A stretch of DNA of 64,000 nt from Pseudomonas yamanorum (GCF_900105735.1 NZ_LT629793.1:1178001-1242000), one strand, 5' to 3'. Positions 47,495-57,814 are shown, numbered from the stretch's first letter. The notes: a model not told the origin generated them from the sequence alone. Numbers and translations are program-made.

Positions 47495-48010
47495 ACAGGT
47501 AATAGTTTTATCCAACGCAGGCAAGACATCAGCCAGTCCTTAAGCTAAGACGGACTCGCCATGGATGAAACAATACTCAACAATCGACATTAGTACCACC
47601 ATAGGAAATGTCTCAAATAAATATCATTCCTAGCTTATAACTCCAGCAACTGAAGGTCAGAGTTTTGCAGTTTACCCAGAGCGCAGCGGCAGCGTGCAAC
47701 CATAATCTATTTGCTCCAAGGGAGCAGTCGCCGCCTCTACTTGACTAAAAATTTTATTGACCGTCTTAACCCATGCAACCCCGCGGAGAGGAAAAAAAAG
47801 CGTGGGGCTTGCTGACATGCAGTTCGACATTCAAATATAGATAGAGGGCAGATGACACTGCGTCGAAAATTAGCAAAGCGTAGCGTTCCGAAGAGGAGTT
47901 TCGAACGATGCGGTCGTCGACCCACCTTATCCATGCAGGGATCAGCACCAACCAACTCGGTTTGCTATTTATATAGTCAACCATATTTTTTGTAGTGGTC
48001 AACTTATTGT
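47495..48010. other. Upstream of the second adhesin
   Basis: About 500 bp. A minus-strand frame (48002-47766) reads INSKPSWLVLIPAWIRWVDD..., protein-like but without ribosome site or known family. TGTAGTGGTC occurs twice near 47991 and 48010, the second at the IS3 end. Confidence 0.35.
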
Positions 48011-48543
48011 AGTGGTCTAATGATTCCGGACACTCATTTAGGCGAGAATACCGCCAGATAGAGGTGTCAGATGACCAAGCAACGCCGTACCTTTTCCCCT
48101 GAGTTCAAACGCGAGGCTGCCGACCTCGTTCTCAAGCAGGATTACAGCTTCATTGAGGCCAGCCGCTCGCTTGGTGTCGGCGAGTCTGCTTTGCGCCGAT
48201 GGGTCGACCAGGTGCCGCAAGAACGCACGGGCGTCACTCCGCAGAGCAAAGCACTGACCCCGGAGCAGCAGAAAATCCAAGAGCTGGAAGCCCGAATTGC
48301 TCGCCTTGAGCGGGAAAAATCGATCTTAAAAAAGGCTACCGCGCTCTTGATGTCGGAAGATCTCGAGCGTTCGCGCTGACTGACCAGTTGAGCATCCACG
48401 AGCCGGTTGATTGGCTGCGCAAGGTATTTGAAGTGACCCGCTCGTGCTACTACGCTCGGCGTCTCAGGCGCCGCACACCGGATGTAGAGCGCCTTCGATT
48501 GCGCAGTCGGGTGAACGAGTTGTTCACCCAAGGCCGCAGTGCT
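48010..48543 (+). mobile_element. Truncated IS3-family element
   Basis: Left end TGTAGTGGTCTAATG near 48010, a complete orfA (48071-48379) and the first ~55 codons of orfB (WLRKVFEVTRSCYYARRLRR), which stop abruptly at about 48543, where the sequence passes into the first gene of the ATPase operon. The right half of the element is missing. Confidence 0.82.
48071..48379 (+). CDS. IS3 family OrfA (transposase helix-turn-helix subunit)
   Basis: 102 residues, intact. Helix-turn-helix FSPEFKREAADLVLKQDYSF ... SLGVGESALRRWVDQ, then a leucine-zipper-like helix (IQELEARIARLEREKSILKK). Typical of the IS3 OrfA group. Its orfB partner is truncated after ~165 bp, so no active transposase can be made from this copy. 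Confidence 0.9.
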   Translation: MTKQRRTFSPEFKREAADLVLKQDYSFIEASRSLGVGESALRRWVDQVPQERTGVTPQSKALTPEQQKIQELEARIARLEREKSILKKATALLMSEDLERSR

Positions 48544-49960
48544 CCCGGTAAAAGCCTACCCGAATCCACTTGTGTTCATGGTCGGATGTGGAGAGGTCAC
48601 TGGCACCACGCTTATCAGCTGGAAAACAGCAGACGGAATGTCCTGGATAGATCCATCTTGGCAACCGGCTCCTGCGCAGAAATTTAAAGCAGGATGGTGC
48701 TGGGTCACAGATCCCGCCAACGAAAGCATCAAGTGCTACGTCTTGGTTGAAAACGAGCCGAAGGACGCGGGCTTTGATCGTGGGAATGTTTCGCTAAGAC
48801 TGGCCTTCAAAGACGTTATCGTCTGGCCGACCTTGGGAAATGACTTTACCAACTCAATTCATCGTAACAACTCCCAATTACGACGAATCATCGCAAGTCA
48901 GGCTGAGGACAGACTCAAACGTCCAAATCTGATTATGGCCTCCCAGCACATCACTGAGCTTACGGAAGTCGTGAGAGCGCTTGTGGATTATCACGCACGG
49001 CGATTGGCGTCCCCAATTGCAGTTGCGGCCGCTAACAGTGGACGCCTGCAGGATTGTCGGATGCAGCTTCACAGTGCCACAGGCATATTTCCGTCTGCAG
49101 ACAGCGAACACAATACTCGATCAAGCCCGCCTGCGATGCAGCCTCCAAGCCGCGTGATGCGCAGGAGCACCAGCGGAGGACTGACCCTTACATTGACGTG
49201 GGATGCGAATCTCACGCTGGAACGTGCGAAAGGACACAGATTGCAAGGTGGCGTGGTCCAGGATGATCTAGCGCCCGCGGCGCTGGAGTTTCATGAGCTC
49301 TTCGACCGACATCCACCTGACACCGACTACCCCGAATCGGTCAAGAAAGAGCTCGCACTGCTGGACACCCTCGTCCAGGCCGGAGGTATCAAGGACGCAA
49401 AGGACTTTGCCTACCAGACCAGATATGGGGTGACACCCGCGAAAGAATTTACATTGGAGGAATTGGCCCGCTCCGAAAAATATGTGATGAAGGCGGTGCA
49501 AGCTCTCAGCTACCTTAAATCCCATAAGGACTCGGTCTGGATTACTGAACCTGGGACGAAGGGCCATCTGCAGTTCACCGATCCCAGTGAAGGTGATTAC
49601 AACGTACTGGCGTGGGCAAACGACGAGTATCGCGTAAGGCTAATGGCGAACGATCTTTATCGGTGGGCGAGAGATACTGCCAACCATCCACAGCTCGTTG
49701 TATTCGCCAACGGCGTCGGGAAGGTTAAGGATGAAAAGCCTAGTGAGCTCAGTAACACCAACGTTTCCAGCCGCGAACGCTTTGACATTACGACGGCGCC
49801 AAATGTGAAAGGCTCCATCACCGATGTTGCCATGGTAAACAAAGTCTACTTTTTTGCTCTCAATGAAATTGAGTCGATGTACGACGAGGCTGATGCCGTA
49901 TCGGCGGAAGATTTCATGGATGACATTTCCACTCGCAGGAAAAACCTAGATGCTCAGTGA
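48543..49960 (+). pseudogene. First gene of a three-gene ATPase operon, 5' end lost
   Basis: About 470 codons readable. The 5' end is replaced by the truncated IS3 element, so the native start is missing, although an ATG at 48578 (MVGCGEVTGTTLISW) could still initiate. The first ~170 residues and the last ~220 (LEFHELFDRHPPDTDYPESV ... VYFFALNEIESMYDEADAVS) read as a compact soluble protein; the middle (~170-240) is low-quality, Ser/Arg-rich, and may reflect frame changes. No family recognised. It overlaps the next gene by 11 bp, so the three genes form one translationally coupled operon. By analogy with ABC/SMC defence operons it could be the effector or target-recognition part, but that is inference. 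Confidence 0.5.
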
Positions 49961-50519
49961 ACTGATCCAGCTCCTGGACGAGCGTGCCGTCGACGCCGGC
50001 TTCACTTCCCCCGAAGACGGTATCTTGGTATTTGCTGATGACCCGCACTGGCCTGGGCCACCTCTCACGACTCAAGTGAAGTACTGGTCGACAAAATTTG
50101 CTTCAGTACTGCTTGTACAGATCGATTGCCAAACGCCTGAGGAGGCTTGGATTCAGACGAGGCATGCAGAGGCATTCTTGGATGCTGCGCTCCTACGGCT
50201 CGAAAGAAAGGGGTCTGTGGTTGATGGTTATCTGGTCATGGCATTGACTCAGTTCACTGACAAGTTCAGACAGTTCATCAACGATGTGGAAAAGGATACG
50301 CGCTTCGTACGAAAACATGTCGTATACCAGAATGCTGGTGGCTGGCAGCGTTGCCAACGCATCCCCCCACTGGGGCTGGTAGGGCCATCCGAGCAGGCCG
50401 AATTTTCTGGATTTGTGCCTGAAAATAAACAAATGGCTGAGCTTTTGACATCTCTTGCGAGAGTAAAAGGGAAGGAGCTAGCGCGTCATCATGGAAAGAA
50501 GTGGGATCTGAATGAATAA
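49950..50519 (+). CDS. Second gene of the three-gene ATPase operon (hypothetical)
   Basis: 189 residues, soluble, starting inside the end of the previous gene and overlapping the next gene by 8 bp (ATGAATAA). It has a conserved-looking segment DGYLVMALTQFTDKFRQFIND followed by DTRFVRKHVVYQ, a pattern I associate with the middle component of ABC-type three-component defence operons, but I cannot name the family with certainty. No catalytic motif is visible. It is the only apparently intact gene of the operon. Confidence 0.65.
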   Translation: MLSELIQLLDERAVDAGFTSPEDGILVFADDPHWPGPPLTTQVKYWSTKFASVLLVQIDCQTPEEAWIQTRHAEAFLDAALLRLERKGSVVDGYLVMALTQFTDKFRQFINDVEKDTRFVRKHVVYQNAGGWQRCQRIPPLGLVGPSEQAEFSGFVPENKQMAELLTSLARVKGKELARHHGKKWDLNE

Positions 50520-53270
50520 CCTACCTATCAAATTCCTTTCGGTGGAAATCCGGAATTTTCGCGGCGTTCCTGATGTTCTGCAGATCCCACTCAATGCACC
50601 GTTAACCATCATTCATGCCGCTAATGGGACCGGTAAAAGTACCATTTGCTATGCATTAGAGTGGCTGCTCACGAACAAAGTGGACGACCTTCCAACCACC
50701 TCAGACTTTTCTTGTCAGTGGGGGTGCTGGTGATACTTCCGTCAGTGCTGACTGCGAGATAAACGGCGAGCCATATTATCTGGAGCGGATCAACGGAAAA
50801 GCCTCGATCAAAAAAAATGGCGAGCGTAGAAAAAAGAAGATCAAAGATGCCGCCCTACTGGAGATGCTCACGCCGGCCTCAGTTAAGGGTAGTAGCACTC
50901 AAGCCACGACCAAGGCACGTCGCGACTGGCTCCGCAATTGCCGATGGTTGTATGCAAACTCTTTGGCCCTCCTGGTTGACAACAGCAAGTCAGAGCTCCG
51001 GCAGCAAGTTTTCGCGGACATATTGGGTCTGGGTCACCTTGCGAGTACGCTCAGCAATCTTAAGGAATACCGAGGTGATCTCCCCAGAGTCCAGGGACTG
51101 GAAACGAAGCTGCAAAATCTGGTCACCGAGATTCAGGCGCTGGAAGAAAAACTGTCCGCCAACCAATCAGGACGAGAGCAAATCGCGCTCAAGCTGAATT
51201 CGATAATAGAAAAACTTCCCAGCACTCGGGTAACGGGAAATCTGCTGGATGGCTTCAAAACGGCTCAACTGGAAGTCGCCAAACAACTGCAGACCGCGCA
51301 GCACAAAAAGAACCTGCTAAGCCAGTTGCTGGAGGGATGGCCGGGTTATGAGTCCAGCCTGCAACAGCTCGAAAGCAGCCGGAGTTCGCTCGCGAACATT
51401 ACCCAGACCAGCACCACCTTGACCGATGATCATCGTCGGCTAGCTGAGCAACTCGCTACTGTCGAAACGCAGGTGGCACAAGGGAGGTTAGGTGTTGACT
51501 GGGCGCAAAAAAACACTGCTGTGCTCGATGACTGGAAAGCCATCGCCTCGGACCCAGCCTTTGTGCGGTTGTTCCCTCAAACTGACCTCAGTTTTCAGCA
51601 CTTGGAACAAAATTTTATCGAGTATGGCTGGGACAGTGACAGGCAGCAGCGTTGGTTGAATTCAATTGAGCATCTGATCAGCAACAGGGATGTCTTGTTA
51701 GATCTCCTTAACGTCAAACAAGATCTAGCCAACAATCCAGTCCAGCCACCAGCCAACTTGGTGGAGCTATCAAAATCTGCAGATGAGGCTCAGCAAGCAC
51801 GGATTACAGCACAGGGAGAGTTCGACGCCCTTTCCAATGTCATAAATCGCCTGAAGGCGTTAGGACACGAAGCGGCACATACCCTCTCGAGTGGACACTG
51901 CCCCCTATGCGACCATGACTGGAAATCGGCTGATGTGCTGCAAAAGCAGCTGTCCAATGCCAACCTCGCTCCCGAGCTTCAGGCAGCAAGTCACAACCTA
52001 GTGAATGCACAGTCGAATGAACAGCTCTGGATAACGACACTACAAAGCGCCAGGCTGCAGCAATCTTCATTTGAAGATTATGTAGTTCGGGTTAAATCGG
52101 TGAACGATAAACTGAAGGTCATTGAGGAAAGCACCGGTTTTCTCAGTACCATGGGCAAATCTGATTTTTCAGACTCTGACATCAGTAATTTTCCACAGCT
52201 ATTGGTTCGCATCAAATTTGCGATCGGCACAAGGCAAATCGCCGAAGCATTGGCGCAAGTTGAAGAGTTCTTTCAACTGCCGTCCTCCCCGAACGCAAAC
52301 ATTGGCGTTTCCGAAGCGCTTCAGGTGCTCGCGCGATACCTGCAGCACTTCCAGCAACAACTTGACTCGGCCAATGCTGAACGGCCTGGCCTCACCCAAT
52401 CTGTCAGGGAAAAGCTTGAGAGTATTCAGGCCAAAACCCGAGAATCACATCAAATCAACGCCAGCATTGCGGCAGTTTCCCAAGTGGTAAATCGCTTCCA
52501 AAGCCAATGGAACGAAGCCGTCGGTATTCTTCCCATCTCCAGAAACTTGCACACTGCCACCCAAGTCGCGGTGGAAGTAGACCTCCAGAAAGCTGAAGGA
52601 TATGCAGCAGAGCTCCGCGAGTGCCAAATATTCCTGAGTGTTGACTCTGATACTGGGCAGTTGATTAAACTCCGTAGCGAGAAATCGGTGGTCGCCGAGA
52701 AGCTCCGAACGGGGCAAAGCCACATTCTGGTCGCAGAAAATGCGATTACACAATATGGCGATCATGTTCGTAATGCGACGGTTGCTAGCCTAGCTCCCCT
52801 CCTCGTGCCGGCCACTGAATTATTCTCCCGGATGCACGCGAATGAGGTGTATCACCAACTGAGTGTGTCGGGAAATGATTTGAATTGGATGGTGCTTGCT
52901 GAAGGGCATGAGACACCGTTGGAGGCAGAAGAAAAGCTCAGCCAAGGGCAGCGACAAGATTTAGCGCTATCGCTTTATCTCGCCCGGGCAAAAAATACCG
53001 GAGGCAGCTTCCTGTTGGATGAGCCAATCGCTCATTTGGACGATCTCAATCGAGTAGCCATGCTGGATATTTTCAGGCTTGCCGCAACTTCTAATGCCGA
53101 ACATGAACCTGATCCTGACAACTGCCAGCGAAAGTTTAGCTCGGCACCTTGCGCAAAAATTTTCCAGCCTTCCTGATCAACACCTGTTGAACACGATTTA
53201 TCTGGAAGGAAATCCTCGAACAGGCGTCAAAGCAACTGTGACGAGGAATGCGACAGGTACACCGGGTTAA
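50512..53270 (+). pseudogene. Rad50/SMC-like AAA ATPase, two frameshifts
   Basis: About 919 codons in three frames. Walker A (AANGTGKST, ~38-46) follows an N-terminal IRNFRG strand typical of RecF/Rad50/SMC proteins. Two long coiled coils flank a zinc-hook-like CPLCDHDW (~52,000). The C-terminal half has the ABC signature LSQGQRQDLALSLYLARAK and Walker B SFLLDEPIAHLDD. The frame changes by +1 inside a G5 run at 50720-50724 and again near 53085-53100. Removing one base at each place gives an uninterrupted protein (for example GAGDTSVSADCEINGE and NMNLILTTASESLARHLAQK). Each is one extra base, so recent mutation or sequencing error are both possible. In defence operons such ATPases sense or act on foreign DNA ends. 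Confidence 0.82.
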
Positions 53271-53299
53271 AACTTACAGCGGCACCAAAAATGACAGTT

Positions 53300-53318
53300 G
53301 GGTGGCCTCCAGCCACCC
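53300..53318 (+). terminator. Probable terminator of the ATPase operon
   Basis: GGGTGGC-CTCCA-GCCACCC, a perfect 7-bp stem 30 bp after the last readable codon, followed by a weak CTCTCTTATTATT tail. Confidence 0.45.
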
Positions 53319-53587
53319 GCTGCTCTCTTATTATTAATACCCCCTATATCACTAAAACAACTTGCGTTACTCGCCCACCAATAAGAACCACCCAAAAAAC
53401 CTGCCTAATTTATCTCTAACCCAACCAGATTAAAAAGAGTTTTTTGGTTAGCATTACCGTGCTGCAGCAACAATAAATAATAGCCCTCATAGCAACCCTT
53501 AAAGGAGTTAAACCCTTCATTATTACACCGATCAGTTTCCCCCTGAATCGTAAAGTGCTTAAATTCGATCCTAATCTCACAATGATG

Positions 53588-55291
53588 TTAATGATCGGCG
53601 AGAAAACCACTTACAAAATAAATCAAGTCAAAGTCCTGACCCAACCTTATGCAGTTAACTGCATTTTTGTAGTCATTCAAACGTTCGTAGGTTTTTATTA
53701 TTACTGGCAGACGCCCTACTTCCAGATTTAACGCCCCAACAGCAATAGTGTCTTTGGCATAGCCTGATACAAAAACCGTTAGATTGTTATACTCAACTGC
53801 GCAAGAGGATTCATCGATACGTTTAATCGATAGCGCTAGCGTATTTTTCCAACCTATATCAAAAAATCCAACTGTTTCATTAACCGCTAATACGTTCAGC
53901 TCATCGGACATGCTCCTGATGAGCAAGGTCACTCCCAGCGGGTCTCCTGTTTCGAGCAAGCAAAAAGCCAACCCTCTCTGTGCCAAATAATTGTCTGGCG
54001 TTGCCTTAAGGCATCTAGAAAATAATTCTTCCGCCTCTTCGATTTCGCCATAAAATTGCTTGATTTCGCCTTTTTGTGAAAGCGCTTCGGGTAGACCCGG
54101 CTCCAGCAAGAGGCAAATTTCTATATGTTCAAGCGCGGCACTGAATTGACCTTTTTTGTATAAACACACACCTAAATTCAAGTGCGGTGAACTGAACTTC
54201 TTGTCTACATAGGTGGAAAACTCAAAATGATCAATGGCCTCATCTATGTTATCTACCTTTAAATATGCGACACCAAGATTATACAAAATTACTGCATCAT
54301 CTGGGTTGTAATGATTCGCGGACTTCAAAAAATCCAGCGACAGAGGGTAATCACCTTTTTCGCCCAGCGATGAACCTTTGATGGCCAGTGCATAGGGTTG
54401 GCATGGGTCGATTTTTAGGGCTTTGTTGCAATAAGTGATTGCTTCATCGTGCTGGTCGAGGATATGCAAGATCGCAGCGCATTTAACATAGACCTGCTCG
54501 GACTCAAGCACACCCGCAAGCTCAGTGTAAGATTTGAGCGCTCGATCGTAGTCTTTTTCCTTCAACAAGGTTTCGGCGTGCGTTATTTTCGTCTCGACCT
54601 TTTCGAGGATAGTTTCCTTTTTTATTCCTATCGAATTTACGTAGCCTTGCTCAATGGCAATCTGTTTTGAGTGCTTATGCAGTAAAGCAATGGCTTCTTG
54701 CTTGGTTATAAAACCTCTAGCAGCTCTTTTTTTAGCCGCAAGCAACTGAAAATCACGTATACAGTCATCGCCATTGATAAATAAACCTTTGCTTATCCCC
54801 CAAGACACAATATGCAGGTTAACTATTTCCTCTACCTTTCCTTCGGGAACCGTGTCAACAAAACACGTCCGCGGAACGTCAAGGACACTTTTGAAGCCAA
54901 ACTTAAGCAGCAACTCCTCAAAATCCTGCGAAACCAGGGTCTTTGATGCTTCACTCTCTTCAGATGACTCGAAGTTTCTGTAATGCTTTAGGTAGGTCAA
55001 AAAACTCGAAAGCTTCTTATTTATCGTCGAGCCAATAAGTATTTTGTTTTCACCAACATGCTCAATAGCTAACGGCAGAGACAACTCTTCCAGCTTCACT
55101 TGCAATAGAAGCTTTCCATGTTCGTATATTAAAGTGAAATCATCGTCCGTTTCTATTCCCTCCGACAAAAAGCCACTATTGTCCAGATTCTTCAGCAAGT
55201 AATAGATGGCGCATGAATCCTGAAAGCTTAGTCCTAATGATGAATTAGCACCACCCGTTTTGATTCTTCCAAAGTAGCTATCTTTATGCAT
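53588..55291 (-). CDS. Nuclease-like domain fused to TPR repeats; candidate anti-phage protein
   Basis: About 567 residues from ATG 55291 (the frame is open to an ATG at 55375; neither has a strong ribosome site). The N terminus has GRIKTGGANSSLGLSFQDSCAIYYL followed by DDDFTLIY and LLLQVK (~60-70). This is the layout of DUF4297/Cap4-type dsDNA nuclease domains: a Gly-rich turn, an F/Y-Q motif, an acidic strand, then Q-x-K of the PD-(D/E)xK fold. Residues ~225-460 hold at least six TPR units (for example AIKGSSLGEKGDYPLSLDFL, NLGVAYLKVDNIDEAIDHFE). The last ~100 residues are a separate beta-rich domain. It is AT-richer than its neighbours and stands alone, convergent to the ATPase operon. A nuclease with a TPR sensor would fit phage defence; catalytic residues should be checked. 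Confidence 0.6.
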   Translation of the reverse strand: MHKDSYFGRIKTGGANSSLGLSFQDSCAIYYLLKNLDNSGFLSEGIETDDDFTLIYEHGKLLLQVKLEELSLPLAIEHVGENKILIGSTINKKLSSFLTYLKHYRNFESSEESEASKTLVSQDFEELLLKFGFKSVLDVPRTCFVDTVPEGKVEEIVNLHIVSWGISKGLFINGDDCIRDFQLLAAKKRAARGFITKQEAIALLHKHSKQIAIEQGYVNSIGIKKETILEKVETKITHAETLLKEKDYDRALKSYTELAGVLESEQVYVKCAAILHILDQHDEAITYCNKALKIDPCQPYALAIKGSSLGEKGDYPLSLDFLKSANHYNPDDAVILYNLGVAYLKVDNIDEAIDHFEFSTYVDKKFSSPHLNLGVCLYKKGQFSAALEHIEICLLLEPGLPEALSQKGEIKQFYGEIEEAEELFSRCLKATPDNYLAQRGLAFCLLETGDPLGVTLLIRSMSDELNVLAVNETVGFFDIGWKNTLALSIKRIDESSCAVEYNNLTVFVSGYAKDTIAVGALNLEVGRLPVIIKTYERLNDYKNAVNCIRLGQDFDLIYFVSGFLADH

Positions 55292-55589
55292 TTTCTGGTC
55301 TTTTAGATGAGACGACGTTCCCAACCCGCTTAATCGAATGGTCAGATAATCGGCGGAAGCCTCACACGAAATCATCAGAAAATTTAATCACTGGAAAAAA
55401 GTTTGGCCAGACTCCTGCCCCATCACGCTAGGACGATAACCATCTCAGACAATTCAGGGACCCACATTACCAAAGCGGACGAACTGACAGAGCTCCTGCA
55501 CAACCGCCACGCCTTGCGCTTGCTGCTTACGAGCTGGTTTGGTATACACAAATGAGATTTTCGTTTCAGGTAATGAAAGGGTTACTACT

Positions 55590-55754
55590 ATGAAAACGAC
55601 ATTTTTTTCAGAATTCATGAGCGCGGCGAAAGAAGCCCCGCGGCTCTATTTTGCACCGTTGCTGGGGGCGGGTAGAGCAATCAAGGCTGAGTTTCGCCGG
55701 GTTGAAAAGGGGGACGCTGGTAAAGCGCGGCAGGCTCCCACCGGGAAGCACTGA
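55590..55754 (+). CDS. Small conserved-type protein, copy 1
   Basis: 54 residues (MKTTFFSEFMSAAKEAPRLY ... KAEFRRVEK). AAAGG 9 bases upstream of the ATG. A second, frameshifted copy lies in inverted orientation at 57475-57635; conservation between them includes the leader (GATTTTCG-TTTCAGGT and TGAAAACGACATTTTTT). Amphipathic helix at ~8-38, basic. Function unknown; the existence of two copies with a shared leader shows it is a real gene. Confidence 0.65.
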   Translation: MKTTFFSEFMSAAKEAPRLYFAPLLGAGRAIKAEFRRVEKGDAGKARQAPTGKH

Positions 55755-55755
55755 C

Positions 55756-55795
55756 CCCCCACTATCAAGCCCCCTTTCGGCGGTTTTTTTATTAC
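55756..55795 (+). terminator. Possible terminator after the small gene
   Basis: GCCCCCTTTCGGCGG followed by TTTTTTTATT. The stem is imperfect, but the T-run is strong. Confidence 0.45.
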
Positions 55796-56063
55796 CGCCT
55801 CCAGCAAACATGATTCTTCATTGTCTGGAAGCTCTGCGAAATTTCACTTTGACCGCCCAACCGGCTGCACCCGGCGAAACCAGTTAACTGCATTTGAGTT
55901 GATCACCAACTGTGTGGAACTTGGCCATTTATCCTCGTAACCATGACCGGCCAACAACGACCCATGGTCGCTCGCGAACGTCAGACCAACTCATTGAGCA
56001 TTTGATCATGAGTACGCTGATATCAGCGCGAGCCTATGCCCTTACAGACGAGATTGTATAAAA

Positions 56064-56822
56064 ATGCCCCCCTTGCTACGCCAGGTTTGGCGCCTTCTTC
56101 GCGGTGCCAAAGTCACTACCTACGCCCTTTTGATGCTTGGCCCCATGTTTGTCCGTCCTCTTGACTTCGTCAGACAACCAGACCAAATCCAGCCAGCCTA
56201 TGCAAAGCTTCCAGGACTTAAAAGCGCACCGTTGTTGGTCTCTGGCGTCTGTGCGGCTTCAGCTCAATCGGTATACCAGTGGGTGTTTTGGCTGGAAATG
56301 AGCAAACCCGCTCCTGCAGCGCCCTCTGCCGATTTGCTGCTGCGACTGCACAACAGCGAAAGCTTGTACTTCTGGGGTGCCTTCGCACTGACCACGATGC
56401 TGGTGTATGTCCTCGCGTTCCTACGCTGGGGTTATCACTGCGGTTTCATCCATGTGCTACGTAAATGGCGACCCGAGTTGAGGAGGCCGCCACTGTTATA
56501 TTTTGTGGTCACAACGGCGGCATGGGGGCTATGGCTAAGCCTCTACAGCGCGATTATTGTCCGTGGCCTTTGGCAATGGAAAGCCCAAGGCGATCTAGGC
56601 GAACTTGTCAGCGCCTTTGTTCAATCACATCAAGTCAGCGCGTTGGTAGTGCTGTTGATTATTGGTGCGGCCATGAAGCTCGCCGGACGCAACAGTGAAC
56701 GGGGCATGAAAGCCATATACGGCGGCTCTAGCTGGCTGTACGCCCTAGTCAGCATGTTTGCTATTGGAGTGTTGGCATTGTTGACGCTTTTGTTGGTAAA
56801 GCTGTTGCCCGCGGTTGGATAG
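56064..56822 (+). CDS. Hypothetical inner-membrane protein
   Basis: 252 residues with four clear transmembrane segments: ~108-128 (FALTTMLVYVLAFLRW), ~146-170 (LYFVVTTAAWGLWLSLYSA), ~192-210 (VSALVVLLIIGAAMKL) and ~229-248 (LVSMFAIGVLALLTLLLVKL), plus a weaker one at ~17-30. Basic loops lie between them. No family recognised, and no strong ribosome site before the ATG. It sits between the inverted copies of the small gene (55590 and 57475). Confidence 0.6.
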   Translation: MPPLLRQVWRLLRGAKVTTYALLMLGPMFVRPLDFVRQPDQIQPAYAKLPGLKSAPLLVSGVCAASAQSVYQWVFWLEMSKPAPAAPSADLLLRLHNSESLYFWGAFALTTMLVYVLAFLRWGYHCGFIHVLRKWRPELRRPPLLYFVVTTAAWGLWLSLYSAIIVRGLWQWKAQGDLGELVSAFVQSHQVSALVVLLIIGAAMKLAGRNSERGMKAIYGGSSWLYALVSMFAIGVLALLTLLLVKLLPAVG

Positions 56823-57474
56823 CAACGTACGGCAAAGAGTAGCAATCTTCGATGTGAGGATCTTTTCATTCCCATACTCGACGCATATGTCTCGCGCTTA
56901 TGGGACTGGCTGAGCAGGCGCCTGTGTGAGACTTCCCAGCTTGCCCAATAGCAGGTGCACGGAATGCGGCAGCTGTGTGCAATTGGCCTGTCGTTGTCCT
57001 ACAGCAATTCGGGGTCTGGAGTGGTCTGCAATCCCCAATACAGGCAATTGTTGGACGCGCCACGGCGAGGTTCCGATCGCCAATCAAACGCCCCTGCTGA
57101 GCTGTCGACCAAAATAGCGATCGAGGGTAATCCTCAATCTTGTAAGCCTAATTTTTGCACTGTAAACCGCGTTGGTTTACACGTCATTAAAGTGGTTTAC
57201 ACGAAGCCGTATCACCACCCCGAAGACCTTGACGCAGCTGGTTTGCCGGCGCACCTTCCTGCCTCGATGAGAGCTTCACGACCCTCCCCTTGGCGAGTTC
57301 ATTCAACTGCCATCTCCAGCAATCAAATTCCACCTGAAAAAGCCAGGAAGCGATCCGTGATAACGGCGTACAACTCATTGCGTTTCACAGTACACGATGA
57401 AGCAGGTTCTTTTGAACAGCCTGTAAATAAGCGAGAAAACCCGCCGAAAAGCGGATCTTGGTTGGGGCCAATTT
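56823..57474. other. No supported gene
   Basis: About 650 bp. A long plus-strand frame (56955-57545) has poor codon texture, no ribosome site and overlaps the small-gene copy, so I do not call it. A cluster of GGTTTACA motifs lies at 57161-57203. Confidence 0.4.
57161..57203. repeat. Operator-like cluster: TGTAAACC / GGTTTACA palindrome plus a direct copy
   Basis: TGTAAACC-GCGTT-GGTTTACA forms a perfect palindrome (57161-57181), and GGTTTACACG repeats 20 bp further on (57174 and 57194). Two helical turns between half-sites suggest a protein-binding site; its owner is unknown. Confidence 0.5.
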
Positions 57475-57635
57475 TCATGGCTTCGCAGTGGCATCCAGTG
57501 GCGTCCGCCCTTCTGCTTCCTCCACCTGGCGAAACTCAGCCTTGATCGCCCTGACCGCCCCCATCAACGCTACACAATAGCGTCGCGGGGCTTCGTTCGC
57601 AGTGCGAATGAATGCTGAAAAAATGTCGTTTTCAC
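57475..57635 (-). pseudogene. Small conserved-type protein, copy 2 (frameshifted)
   Basis: On the minus strand GTGAAAACGACATTTTTT starts as MKTTFF; after a T6 run (T7 in copy 1) the frame shifts by one and continues as AFIRTANEAPRRYCVALMGA then VRAIKAEFRQVEEAEG, parallel to copy 1 at 55590. A missing T in the homopolymer explains the break. Confidence 0.65.
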
Positions 57636-57814
57636 AACAGCAACGCCTCGCGACCTGAAACCGAAAATCCCTTTACCTTTAGCAGCCCGGTCGTCAGCGG
57701 CAAGCGAATCCGGAGGGTCCAGCCGTCCCACTCTGACAGCCTCAATGTCGCACCTGGCTGAGTGGCGGCGATGACGACTTTCGCGTATTGCGCACAATCT
57801 AGTCAGCCCGTCGT

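Noticed and set aside
56955..57545. 196-codon plus-strand frame
   Set aside because: No ribosome site, mixed composition, and it overlaps the second small-gene copy on the other strand.
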